Of a DNA stretch of 5,947 nt, positions 1 to 5,642 are shown in pieces. The position numbers and the translations under genes are program-made. How positions within the stretch are numbered: position 1 is the stretch's first letter; every line of letters begins with the position of its first letter. Under the pieces are notes generated by a model. The model was not told where the DNA came from. It searched no databases and worked only from the letters and a program-made list of their open reading frames with translations. Source of the stretch: Legionellales bacterium UBA5158 (GTDB taxonomy: Bacteria > Pseudomonadota > Gammaproteobacteria > DSM-16500); the NCBI GenBank assembly GCA_002413665.1, contig DHXK01000046.1, forward strand, positions 634 to 6,580, read 5' to 3'.

Positions 1-270
1 AGATGAAACGATTAAAATTAAAGTTGTAAATCTTTGCTGGCCATCCACCACATGATAATTTATGAAGTTATTTACACCGACTTTAACTTTGTCTTTTTGT
101 GGATGTAAAGAGATTGTACCTACATAATGAGGTTTATCAAGCAAAATTGCATTGGATATATCTGTCAAAAGATCGTTAACATGTTTTGGCGCCCAACTAT
201 AGCCGCGTTGGTAGTCAGGAATGGTGTATACCTTATTGTTGAAAAAGTGTGGTAACTGTTTTAAATCCAT
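1..270 (-). CDS. DUF262-family protein, N-terminal 90 residues (truncated by window edge)
   Basis: The reading frame opens with ATG at 270-268 and stays open for 90 codons to the left edge, so only the N-terminus is visible. Two family hallmarks are clear: IPDYQRGYSW at residues 17-26, and DGQQRFTTL at about residues 75-83 after a VV strand. These are the YQRxYxW and DGQQRxTTL motifs of DUF262, the ParB-like nucleotide-binding/hydrolysing domain found in GmrS of GmrSD type IV restriction enzymes and in SspE. The next upstream in-line ATG (290-288) is followed at once by a stop, which supports the start at 270. No Shine-Dalgarno site is seen. The gene lies 151 bp after the hsdS stop on the same strand and may be in the same transcript. 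Whether a DUF1524 HNH nuclease domain (GmrD-like) follows cannot be seen. The family call is strong; the exact role (modification-dependent restriction or accessory to type I) is inference. Confidence 0.9.
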   Translation of the reverse strand, partial: MDLKQLPHFFNNKVYTIPDYQRGYSWAPKHVNDLLTDISNAILLDKPHYVGTISLHPQKDKVKVGVNNFINYHVVDGQQRFTTLILIVSS

Positions 271-297
271 CGTTATTATGTTAAGATCATTTATATT

Positions 298-420
298 TTA
301 AATACTTTTTGAATACCCTCTTTCACCATCTACTTCAGCTAAAAGATATATCTGATGATTAACACAAGCGCCTGTTTTAATTGCTTCAAATAATATCGTT
401 GTTATTTTTAATCTGCCTAT
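298..420 (-). pseudogene. ATG-less 40-codon open frame between hsdS and the DUF262 gene
   Basis: One base after the hsdS stop (TAA at 424-422), a frame begins with ATA at 420-418 and stays open for 40 codons to TAA at 300-298. The sequence reads like protein, with an ATA-encoded first residue then GRLKITTILFEAIKTGACV, ending in LAEVDGERGYSKSI. The junction TAA-G-ATA mirrors TAA-G-ATG between hsdR and hsdS, suggesting a coupled small gene whose start codon is ATA or has mutated from ATG. No ATG, GTG or TTG exists in the frame back to the preceding stop at 450-448. It could be a decayed gene, a gene with a rare start, or chance. I do not recognise a family. Confidence 0.3.
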
Positions 421-421
421 C

Positions 422-1753
422 TTATATAGGTTGCTGCACTTCAGTTTTTACCAACTTCCCCTCAAAAGCCTTTTTCAAAATACTTTGCCTTAATACCTCA
501 GCTTGGCGTAAACTTTTAAGTATCGTTTCCTCCATATTATCGCAAACACTTAGGCGACTTTCAATTTCACTGATTATCTCCACCTGTTCATCAAATAGCG
601 GTAGTGAAATTTCAGCATCTTTAATTTTTCCGAGAATTATTCTTTTTATAGCAGTCCCGGTCATACTTTTTAAAATTACTTGATTCCCAAATGGACTTTG
701 AATAAAGTACTTAAGTAACTCCGCTTTTAAAACATCCTTTTTGGGCTTGAAAAGACAGACACTTGACAAAAGACTAAAAGGTTCTTTTAAAGTATTTAAA
801 GTTACTTCACCTGTGTTAATCCCGTCTTTCGTTAATAACACATCGCCATATTCGGGGTTGCATCTACCATAAATTGAGTGATGGTATTCTTCGTCAACAT
901 AATATAGCTTTCTAAAGTCCATATAATTATTCCGAATATTCTTAGCGGTAATATACATGTATCGCTTGTCGCCGGGTTCATCATATTGAATTTGTGGTGA
1001 GAAATGAGACCCATCTTGAATTTTATCACAAACATCTCTTAATTTCGCCCATTCCCAACCGTCCGGTAACCCGCCATCCGTTAAATTATCATTCGTTAAC
1101 TTCCCCTCGAAAGCCCACTTCAAAACTGCTTGCCTATAAACTTTAAGTTGTTGTTGCGCTATTTTTAAATTTTCAATTCCTTTATCAAGTTCGCTAAATA
1201 ACTCGTCTATTTTGTCGACGATTTGGTGCTGCTGATCGATCAATGGAAACGGAATAGATATTTTAAGAAATTCAGGAAATATCAAATTTCTCAAGTTGTT
1301 ACTACCGTTTTGGTACTTAATTATTTCTCCTGAAGCATAGAAAAACTGTAAGTATAAATTAAGGTATTTTGGACTAATTACGCTGTTGGGCCTAATTAAC
1401 CTTAAAAAGTTGGTACATATCTTGGGCATGTCTGGTTTAAAACTCAACACTGCCTTATCAATCAAAACAGTTCTGCCGACAGGTTGATCTGGTCCACCAC
1501 CAGATATCTCAACTAATATATCTCCTTCTAAAAGGTTACGTTTTACAATATTTGTCCTTTTGATTTTACGAAGCGACGCAGTTTTTCCTTTGTTTTCCTT
1601 CCAATTTCTAATCTCTGAGCCTCTAATGCAATATGCTAATTCCATTTTGGAATCTTGATGTTCGGGATCTTTACCCCAATCTCCGCCGATATAATAGTCT
1701 AATAACGCTTCTAACGCTTCTTCATTCCACCCTACAGATTTTTGCAATTTCAT
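422..1753 (-). CDS. hsdS: Type I restriction-modification system specificity subunit HsdS
   Basis: This 443-residue protein recognises the bipartite DNA target of a type I restriction-modification complex and holds HsdM and HsdR together. It shows the two-fold plan of HsdS: target recognition domain 1 (about 1-165); a central conserved helical region (about 170-220) with QQHQIVDKIDELFSELDKG and then RQAVLKWAFEGKLT; target recognition domain 2 (about 229-380), starting at LPDGWEWAKL and containing GSHFSPQ; and a distal conserved helix (about 386-435) ending RQSILKKAFEGKLV. The two FEGKL-terminated helices are the internal repeat that gives HsdS its pseudo-symmetry, and both are likely coiled coils. 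Length fits the family. The ATG lies one base after the hsdR stop (TAAGATG), so translation is probably coupled to hsdR. Both halves appear intact, with no frameshift. The target sequence cannot be read from the protein. Confidence 0.95.
   Translation of the reverse strand: MKLQKSVGWNEEALEALLDYYIGGDWGKDPEHQDSKMELAYCIRGSEIRNWKENKGKTASLRKIKRTNIVKRNLLEGDILVEISGGGPDQPVGRTVLIDKAVLSFKPDMPKICTNFLRLIRPNSVISPKYLNLYLQFFYASGEIIKYQNGSNNLRNLIFPEFLKISIPFPLIDQQHQIVDKIDELFSELDKGIENLKIAQQQLKVYRQAVLKWAFEGKLTNDNLTDGGLPDGWEWAKLRDVCDKIQDGSHFSPQIQYDEPGDKRYMYITAKNIRNNYMDFRKLYYVDEEYHHSIYGRCNPEYGDVLLTKDGINTGEVTLNTLKEPFSLLSSVCLFKPKKDVLKAELLKYFIQSPFGNQVILKSMTGTAIKRIILGKIKDAEISLPLFDEQVEIISEIESRLSVCDNMEETILKSLRQAEVLRQSILKKAFEGKLVKTEVQQPI
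452..490. repeat. Direct repeat, copy 1, in distal conserved region of hsdS
   Basis: This 39-bp stretch matches 1097-1135 at 30 of 39 positions by my hand alignment, including identical AACTTCCCCTC and TTCAAAA blocks. It encodes the distal KKAFEGKLV segment. It is the DNA trace of the internal protein repeat of HsdS and could serve as homology for exchange of target recognition domains. Confidence 0.75.
1097..1135. repeat. Direct repeat, copy 2, in central conserved region of hsdS
   Basis: This is the partner of 452-490 in the same orientation, encoding the central KWAFEGKLT segment. The two copies bracket target recognition domain 2 (encoded at roughly 610-1070), so recombination between them would remove or swap that domain in frame. 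Confidence 0.75.
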
Positions 1754-1754
1754 C

Positions 1755-4553
1755 TTAAGCCGCCAGTACTTCGTTCAATTCATTTATTATTTCGCTTGTG
1801 CTATCACCAAACAACTGCCACATTTTACTCAAACCACCTTGTTTATTAAAAGGGTCAAGCTCAAAATCATCTTGCTCCACATGGAAACTACCTGCTATAT
1901 AATCCTTTATCATCCTTAACCACTGCATTTGTTCTTCATTAAATTTTGCACCCGCTCCCGCTTGCTTGTTAAATACCCACTGCTGGAAATTTAAATCCAC
2001 GGTTTTATCATACGGTATCAAACTTTCATCTATCCCACTTATCTTACGAATCAGCGAAACTAAAGCTATTAATTCGTTTTTTGGTTGGTCATTAACCTTT
2101 TCTAACTGTGCATAGGCTCGCCATATATTTAAGGGGGCAAGCATTGGTTTGTTAAGTTTTATGGTCTCAACCAAATCCTTTATCATTTTATAAGTTAAGT
2201 CGCGCCGTTGGTATGGTTGTCCGTAAAATAGTTGCAGGGCGGTAATTTCGGCCTTGTTATCTTCTATCCACGTTTTAAAATCTTGTACTAACCCTTCAGC
2301 TATTGCAACATTGTCCTTAACCCACCCTATATTTAATAATTCATCGGGGTTAACATGGTCAATAACTTGGTCGTACTGTTTGCGTATGTCAATTACATAA
2401 TTGCGCAATTCAAAGTTGTTAAAAACCTGTGTAGCTTGCTCAATTAGCTTTTCGTGTTGCTGCTTAAATTCTATTTCCCGTTCAACGGGTGCAGCGCCTG
2501 GCATTTGCTTGTCAATAGCCAAACGAATGTTTTCCAGCGTGTCAGGATCATGAGCGTTTAACAATTGCTTAACCACATGGTTAATAGTTTGCCCCTGTGC
2601 TTTTTCGGCAAAAGCCATCTTTTCCTTTTCGTTAATCAGCTTATCCAAACGGATCAACCTATTGGCGAGTGTAGTTAACATATCCTCGTCCGTATTACCC
2701 ATGTGGACACTTTCAATCACTTCCTTTAAGGATAGCCCCGGTTTTTTCTCTAATGGGCGGCTATCAGTTTTTTGGCTCTTTTCTACGCCTATAGCATCTA
2801 TTATTACAAAATGATCTTTGGTGAATTTTGCGCCCGGTGTACCTGTGGCTTTTAACTCTTCAAGGCTACAAGTGCGGGTGCCCCGGCCTTTCATTTGTTC
2901 GTAATAGCTACGGCTTTTTACATCGCGCATAAACAACAATACTTCAAGCGGGCGTATATCTGTGCCTGTAGCAATCATATCAACCGTAACTGCAACCCGG
3001 GGATAATAGCTATTGCGGAACTGTTGTAATATGCTTTTAGGGTCTTCTTCGCTACGGTAAGTTATCTTTTTGCAAAACTTGTTTTCTTCGGCAAATTCTT
3101 CGCGAACGATATTAATTATATCATCGGCATGACTATCGCTTTTAGCGAATATCAGCATCTTAGGGACTTCAAAGCTTTCGGGTGCTGATTCAGTAGCCGG
3201 AATAAGCCGATCAGGAAACATTACGGGTAATTGATCTTTAACCGCCTTTATAATCATACGCAGTTGGTTGGGGTTTACAACCTTATCATCTAACTGCTTG
3301 CCGCTGTATTCTACTTCCTCGTCTAGGGTATTCCAAAACTGTTTACGTGTTAATTTTTCACGTCTGCCAATATATTCACCGAGTTCAATTTTTGAGCCTT
3401 GTTGAGTTACTTTAGTAACTATCTCAAAAACGTTATAAGGTACTAATACGCCATCTTCAACCGCCTTTTGATAACCATAATCACAAACTAAGTTTTGATT
3501 GAAATAGCCGAACGTACGGTTGTCAGGGGTGGCAGTTAAACCAATTTGGAAAGCATCAAAGTAATCTAATACTTGTTTCCATAAATTATATATACTTCTG
3601 TGGCATTCGTCAATAACGATAAAATCAAAAAACTCCATCGGCGTTTTTTGACTATATATAACTGGCAACGGTTCTTTAATTATCGTTCTTTTATCGTTAG
3701 GGTTTTCTTCTTCGTCCCGCTCATCCAATTCAGTGCCCTTTAAAATGGAATATAGCCGCTGTATGGTACTTATATAGACCTGGCTATCATTCGGTATAAA
3801 GGAACTAGTTAAGCGGGACACGCCGTATAATTCAGGAAATAAGCGATTGTCGTCTTGTGGTTCGTATCGCTTAAACTCCTGCTCTGCCTGCTCACCTAAA
3901 TTTTTTGTATCAACCAAAAACAATATGCGTTTGGCTTTGGCAAACTTTAATAGCCGATATATAAATGATATGGCTGTAAATGTCTTACCTGATCCGGTAG
4001 CCATCTGTATTAATGCTTTCGGCCTGTTATCACGAAAGGACTTTTCTATATTGGTTATTGCTGTTACTTGGCAATCACGTAAGCCGTCAGTTTCTAATAT
4101 CGGAGTATCATATAACCTTGCTCTAAGTGTTTTATCCTCTTTTAACCATTGTCGAAAGGTCTCCGGCCTATGAAAGGTAAATAATGGCCGGGAACGAGGT
4201 TTAGGATCGCGGTAATCTGTAAAGCGAGTTAATTCCCCGGTGCTTTCATAAACAAACGGTAGAGGGTCGTTATTAAGGTATTTAAGTTTTGATGTAGCGT
4301 ATTCGCTCGATTGATCTTCTACGACTGTAAGTTTTAACCCTTCATCCTCACGTTTTGCTTCTATAACGCCGACAGGCTTTTTATCAACAAATAAAATATA
4401 ATCAGCTGGGCCTGTTTCCGTTTGATACTCTCTTACGGCAACACCTATGCCCGCACTTAAATTAATTTGCTTTTTACCCTGTATCACCCAACCGCAAAGC
4501 AATAGTTGCTTGTCGATATTATCACGGGCTATCTGTTCGGGATTTTGATTCAT
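1755..4553 (-). CDS. hsdR: Type I restriction endonuclease subunit HsdR (EcoEI/type IB-like)
   Basis: This 932-residue protein is the ATP-dependent translocase and nuclease subunit of a type I restriction complex. The N-terminal PD-(D/E)xK nuclease shows D51 in GPADYILF, E65-A-K67 in GVIEAKRE and a QxxxY motif (Q81-Y85). The superfamily 2 helicase motor follows: Walker A ATGSGKT at 185-191, DECH at 315-318, TATP at 340-343, a TGTDIRP segment at 529-535 and the arginine-finger motif QMKGRGTRT at 553-561. The C-terminal third is helical and resembles the EcoEI_R_C domain that binds the methylase core. All catalytic residues I can check are present, so it looks functional. The start is ATG at 4553-4551; the stop is one base before hsdS. 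Absence of hsdM directly before or after is unusual, since restriction needs the HsdM2S core. Assignment to the EcoEI-like branch comes from the C-terminal region and is less sure than the HsdR call. Confidence 0.97.
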   Translation of the reverse strand: MNQNPEQIARDNIDKQLLLCGWVIQGKKQINLSAGIGVAVREYQTETGPADYILFVDKKPVGVIEAKREDEGLKLTVVEDQSSEYATSKLKYLNNDPLPFVYESTGELTRFTDYRDPKPRSRPLFTFHRPETFRQWLKEDKTLRARLYDTPILETDGLRDCQVTAITNIEKSFRDNRPKALIQMATGSGKTFTAISFIYRLLKFAKAKRILFLVDTKNLGEQAEQEFKRYEPQDDNRLFPELYGVSRLTSSFIPNDSQVYISTIQRLYSILKGTELDERDEEENPNDKRTIIKEPLPVIYSQKTPMEFFDFIVIDECHRSIYNLWKQVLDYFDAFQIGLTATPDNRTFGYFNQNLVCDYGYQKAVEDGVLVPYNVFEIVTKVTQQGSKIELGEYIGRREKLTRKQFWNTLDEEVEYSGKQLDDKVVNPNQLRMIIKAVKDQLPVMFPDRLIPATESAPESFEVPKMLIFAKSDSHADDIINIVREEFAEENKFCKKITYRSEEDPKSILQQFRNSYYPRVAVTVDMIATGTDIRPLEVLLFMRDVKSRSYYEQMKGRGTRTCSLEELKATGTPGAKFTKDHFVIIDAIGVEKSQKTDSRPLEKKPGLSLKEVIESVHMGNTDEDMLTTLANRLIRLDKLINEKEKMAFAEKAQGQTINHVVKQLLNAHDPDTLENIRLAIDKQMPGAAPVEREIEFKQQHEKLIEQATQVFNNFELRNYVIDIRKQYDQVIDHVNPDELLNIGWVKDNVAIAEGLVQDFKTWIEDNKAEITALQLFYGQPYQRRDLTYKMIKDLVETIKLNKPMLAPLNIWRAYAQLEKVNDQPKNELIALVSLIRKISGIDESLIPYDKTVDLNFQQWVFNKQAGAGAKFNEEQMQWLRMIKDYIAGSFHVEQDDFELDPFNKQGGLSKMWQLFGDSTSEIINELNEVLAA

Positions 4554-4570
4554 TGGATGAATAAGGTTGC

Positions 4571-4578
4571 TAAATATA
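4571..4578 (-). promoter_or_regulatory. Possible -7 element of an hsdR promoter
   Basis: Read on the minus strand this is TATATTTA, seven of eight positions of the Bacteroidota -7 consensus TAnnTTTG, 17 nt before the hsdR ATG. The only upstream TTG at a comparable place (4596-4594) has a short 15-nt spacer. In AT-rich DNA such a match is common by chance, so the call is weak. Confidence 0.2.
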
Positions 4579-4620
4579 GTATTTCCTTGGCTACAATGAA
4601 ATATTATGGAATAATACTAT
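4576..4620. repeat. Inverted repeat upstream of hsdR
   Basis: ATAGTATT at 4576-4583 is perfectly complementary to AATACTAT at 4613-4620. The pairing extends with TCC (4584-4586) and GGA (4608-4610) if two bases (4611-4612) are bulged, giving an 11-bp stem around a 21-nt loop. It overlaps the possible -7 element of hsdR, so it could be an operator for one of the small DNA-binding proteins encoded upstream, or a structure at the start of the mRNA. It is not followed by a T-run on either strand, so it is not a typical terminator. Confidence 0.5.
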
Positions 4621-4807
4621 TTGTAAGTGCCACATTAATGAGGGGTATAATGAACGTTAAGCCAAATTCTTTGATAACGTTTGTAATAGGTGCAACAATA
4701 GCTAAAGGTCGCAGCCGGATAACATATTTGTGTAGGGAGATGCCATATTACCCCCCGCCCCTTCGCATAAAAAAAATAAAGATGTGATGTTTGTCGGATT
4801 TATGTAT

Positions 4808-5146
4808 TTAATTTACTGTACCACCCAATATGAGTGCTGCATAATTCTTAAATACTTGTTTGCCGGTCCTTGAAACGACATAATTCGTCGGCTTATTCTT
4901 TATTCCTCTCGAAATAACCTGTAAGGCTTTTATTTCAGTTAGTCTTTTTAATGATCTTCTGATCTGTTGAACATTGGTATGACTATAGAACCTTTGCAAA
5001 TCATACAAAGTAAAAAACATTTGCCTCTGAGAAAAGGTCAAAACTTCAAGATCAGTCCTACTCAAATCAAAATGCTTGTTCAGTTGATACAATGCTTCGC
5101 GTTGCTTAAGGATATTAAGACTTACGATATCTATTTCGGTAATCAT
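4808..5146 (-). CDS. Small winged-helix-like putative DNA-binding protein
   Basis: The ATG at 5146-5144 gives 112 residues. A TTG start at 5173 would add nine mostly hydrophobic residues and looks less likely. I do not recognise a named family. The fold pattern resembles MarR-type winged helices: helices at about 30-52, a basic recognition-like helix TNVQQIRRSLKRLTEIKAL (57-75), then a hairpin wing VISRGIKNKPTNYVVSRTG (77-95) and a closing helix. The phrase resembling 'conditional phenotype segregates by helix then wing' with positive charge suggests DNA binding. There is no catalytic motif, signal peptide or membrane segment. It sits between the XRE gene and hsdR on the same strand, so it is a candidate local regulator of the restriction genes. 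Alternatively it may belong to a mobile element, given the G-rich inverted motifs on both sides. Function is inference from the helix-wing pattern only. Confidence 0.7.
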   Translation of the reverse strand: MITEIDIVSLNILKQREALYQLNKHFDLSRTDLEVLTFSQRQMFFTLYDLQRFYSHTNVQQIRRSLKRLTEIKALQVISRGIKNKPTNYVVSRTGKQVFKNYAALILGGTVN

Positions 5147-5178
5147 TGATGCAATAATGAAATATATTAGCAAGGAGG

Positions 5179-5200
5179 GCAGGAGGGTTAGTCCCCCTGC
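5179..5200. repeat. GC-rich hairpin between the XRE and winged-helix genes
   Basis: GCAGG (5179-5183) and GGG (5185-5187) pair with CCC-CCTGC (5193-5200) around the loop TTAGT, with a single bulged A at 5184, giving an 8-bp stem. It stands out in AT-rich surroundings and lies about 33 nt before the winged-helix ATG. Neither strand has a T-run after it, so it is a poor intrinsic terminator. It could be a protein-binding site or a leader structure. Confidence 0.5.
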
Positions 5201-5260
5201 GATATTGCACTCTACTAATTGTATATAAATATAAGCTATTTTCTTCGTTTAAAGATACGA

Positions 5261-5279
5261 CAGGGGACTTTTGGGGGTA
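5261..5279 (+). other. G-rich motif CAGGGGACT plus GGGGGTA
   Basis: Two G blocks lie in tandem: CAGGGGACT (5261-5269) and GGGGGTA (5273-5279), separated by TTT. The first is an inverted near-copy of AGTCCCCCTG at 5190-5199 (one base indel). The second is inverted relative to TACCCCC at 4749-4755. From memory, similar GGGGGTA-type repeats occur near tyrosine-integrase genes of Bacteroidota, but no integrase is in this window, so an attachment or arm-site role is only a suggestion. Confidence 0.3.
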
Positions 5280-5288
5280 TGTTATGTA

Positions 5289-5546
5289 TTAAAAACCTTC
5301 ACTAAAGAATTCCTCTAAAGTCATTCCAAAAGCGGACACAATTTTAATCAGGCTACTAAATTTCAGGTCCTGTCCATTTTCATATCTGCCAAACTGAGCC
5401 CTTGGTATATCGTGGTCATATGCAAAAAATTCGTAATTAGAATACCCCTTCTTAATACGCAATGCTTTGATACGACTACCTAACATTTTTAGATAGTCTT
5501 CATTCATTTTATCTAACTCGTTAGACTTGTTTGAAGCGCTTTGCAT
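5289..5546 (-). CDS. XRE-family helix-turn-helix transcriptional regulator
   Basis: Using ATG at 5546-5544 the protein has 85 residues. A Cro/C1-type helix-turn-helix covers about 19-81: LGSRIKALRIKKGYSNYEFF forms helices 1-2, DIPRAQFGRYENGQ is the recognition helix region, and LIKIVSAFGMTLEEFF forms the closing helices. The R-Y-E-N-G turn is typical of the family. A shorter start at ATG 5507 (MNEDYLK) is also plausible, because relatives often begin just before the first helix; TTG at 5564 is less likely. It presumably binds DNA as a dimer. It is divergent from the gene at 5643 and upstream of the winged-helix and hsdR genes, so it may repress either side, as controller proteins do in restriction-modification loci. 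The direct TACTACTT repeats at 5581-5602 are a candidate site. The class is certain; the target is inferred. Confidence 0.92.
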   Translation of the reverse strand: MQSASNKSNELDKMNEDYLKMLGSRIKALRIKKGYSNYEFFAYDHDIPRAQFGRYENGQDLKFSSLIKIVSAFGMTLEEFFSEGF

Positions 5547-5575
5547 ATGTGTAAAATAAAGCAATAGCCTATTCT

Positions 5576-5605
5576 TTTGGTACTACTTATAAATTACTAC
5601 TTTTG
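5576..5605 (+). promoter_or_regulatory. Bacteroidota-type promoter for the rightward gene
   Basis: TTTG at 5576-5579 and TACTTTTG at 5598-5605 match the -33 (TTTG) and -7 (TAnnTTTG) elements of the primary sigma factor of Bacteroidota, with an 18-nt spacer close to the usual 19. A transcript would start near 5611-5613, about 30 nt before the TTG start at 5643. The -7 element overlaps the second TACTACTT repeat. Confidence 0.65.
5581..5602. repeat. TACTACTT direct repeat, candidate operator
   Basis: TACTACTT occurs at 5581-5588 and again at 5595-5602, a 14-bp period, within the divergent intergenic region. The second copy overlaps the -7 promoter element. A looser inverted pair, GGTACT (5579-5584) and AGTATC (5606-5611), encloses both copies. 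The position suits binding by the adjacent XRE protein, which would block rightward transcription. Confidence 0.4.
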
Positions 5606-5642
5606 AGTATCTTTATTAACATGAAATATATCCGTTAGTATA

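Larger units (their letters stand above)
4554..4807. other. 254-bp intergenic region upstream of hsdR
   Basis: This gap separates the winged-helix gene from hsdR. It holds an inverted repeat (4576-4620) near hsdR, and on the plus strand a C-rich stretch (4751-4761) followed by a run of eight A (4769-4776). A 63-codon plus-strand frame at 4596-4787 is open but unsupported. No RNA gene or clear terminator was recognised. Confidence 0.6.

Noticed and set aside
381..683. Plus-strand 100-codon frame
   Set aside because: It is mostly antisense to the end of hsdS, rich in serine, leucine and isoleucine as expected for a shadow frame, and has no start signals.
832..1035. Minus-strand 67-codon frame inside hsdS
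   Set aside because: It lies wholly inside intact hsdS in another frame and has no domain pattern.
3847..4173. Plus-strand 108-codon frame
   Set aside because: It is antisense to the HsdR helicase region, whose motifs prove the minus-strand frame.
4769..4776. Run of eight A near a GC-rich stretch as a terminator or phase-variable tract
   Set aside because: No hairpin with a proper stem precedes the T-run on the minus strand, and the tract lies outside any promoter or gene I can support.
4596..4787. Plus-strand frame of 63 codons starting MKYYGIILFVSATLM, with a longer start at 4506
   Set aside because: It lies in a gap and is partly hydrophobic, but has no promoter or ribosome site, overlaps the hsdR inverted repeat, ends in low-complexity proline/lysine residues from C- and A-runs, and the longer form overlaps hsdR antisense.
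4967..5149. Plus-strand 60-codon frame
   Set aside because: It is antisense to the winged-helix gene and shows no independent evidence.
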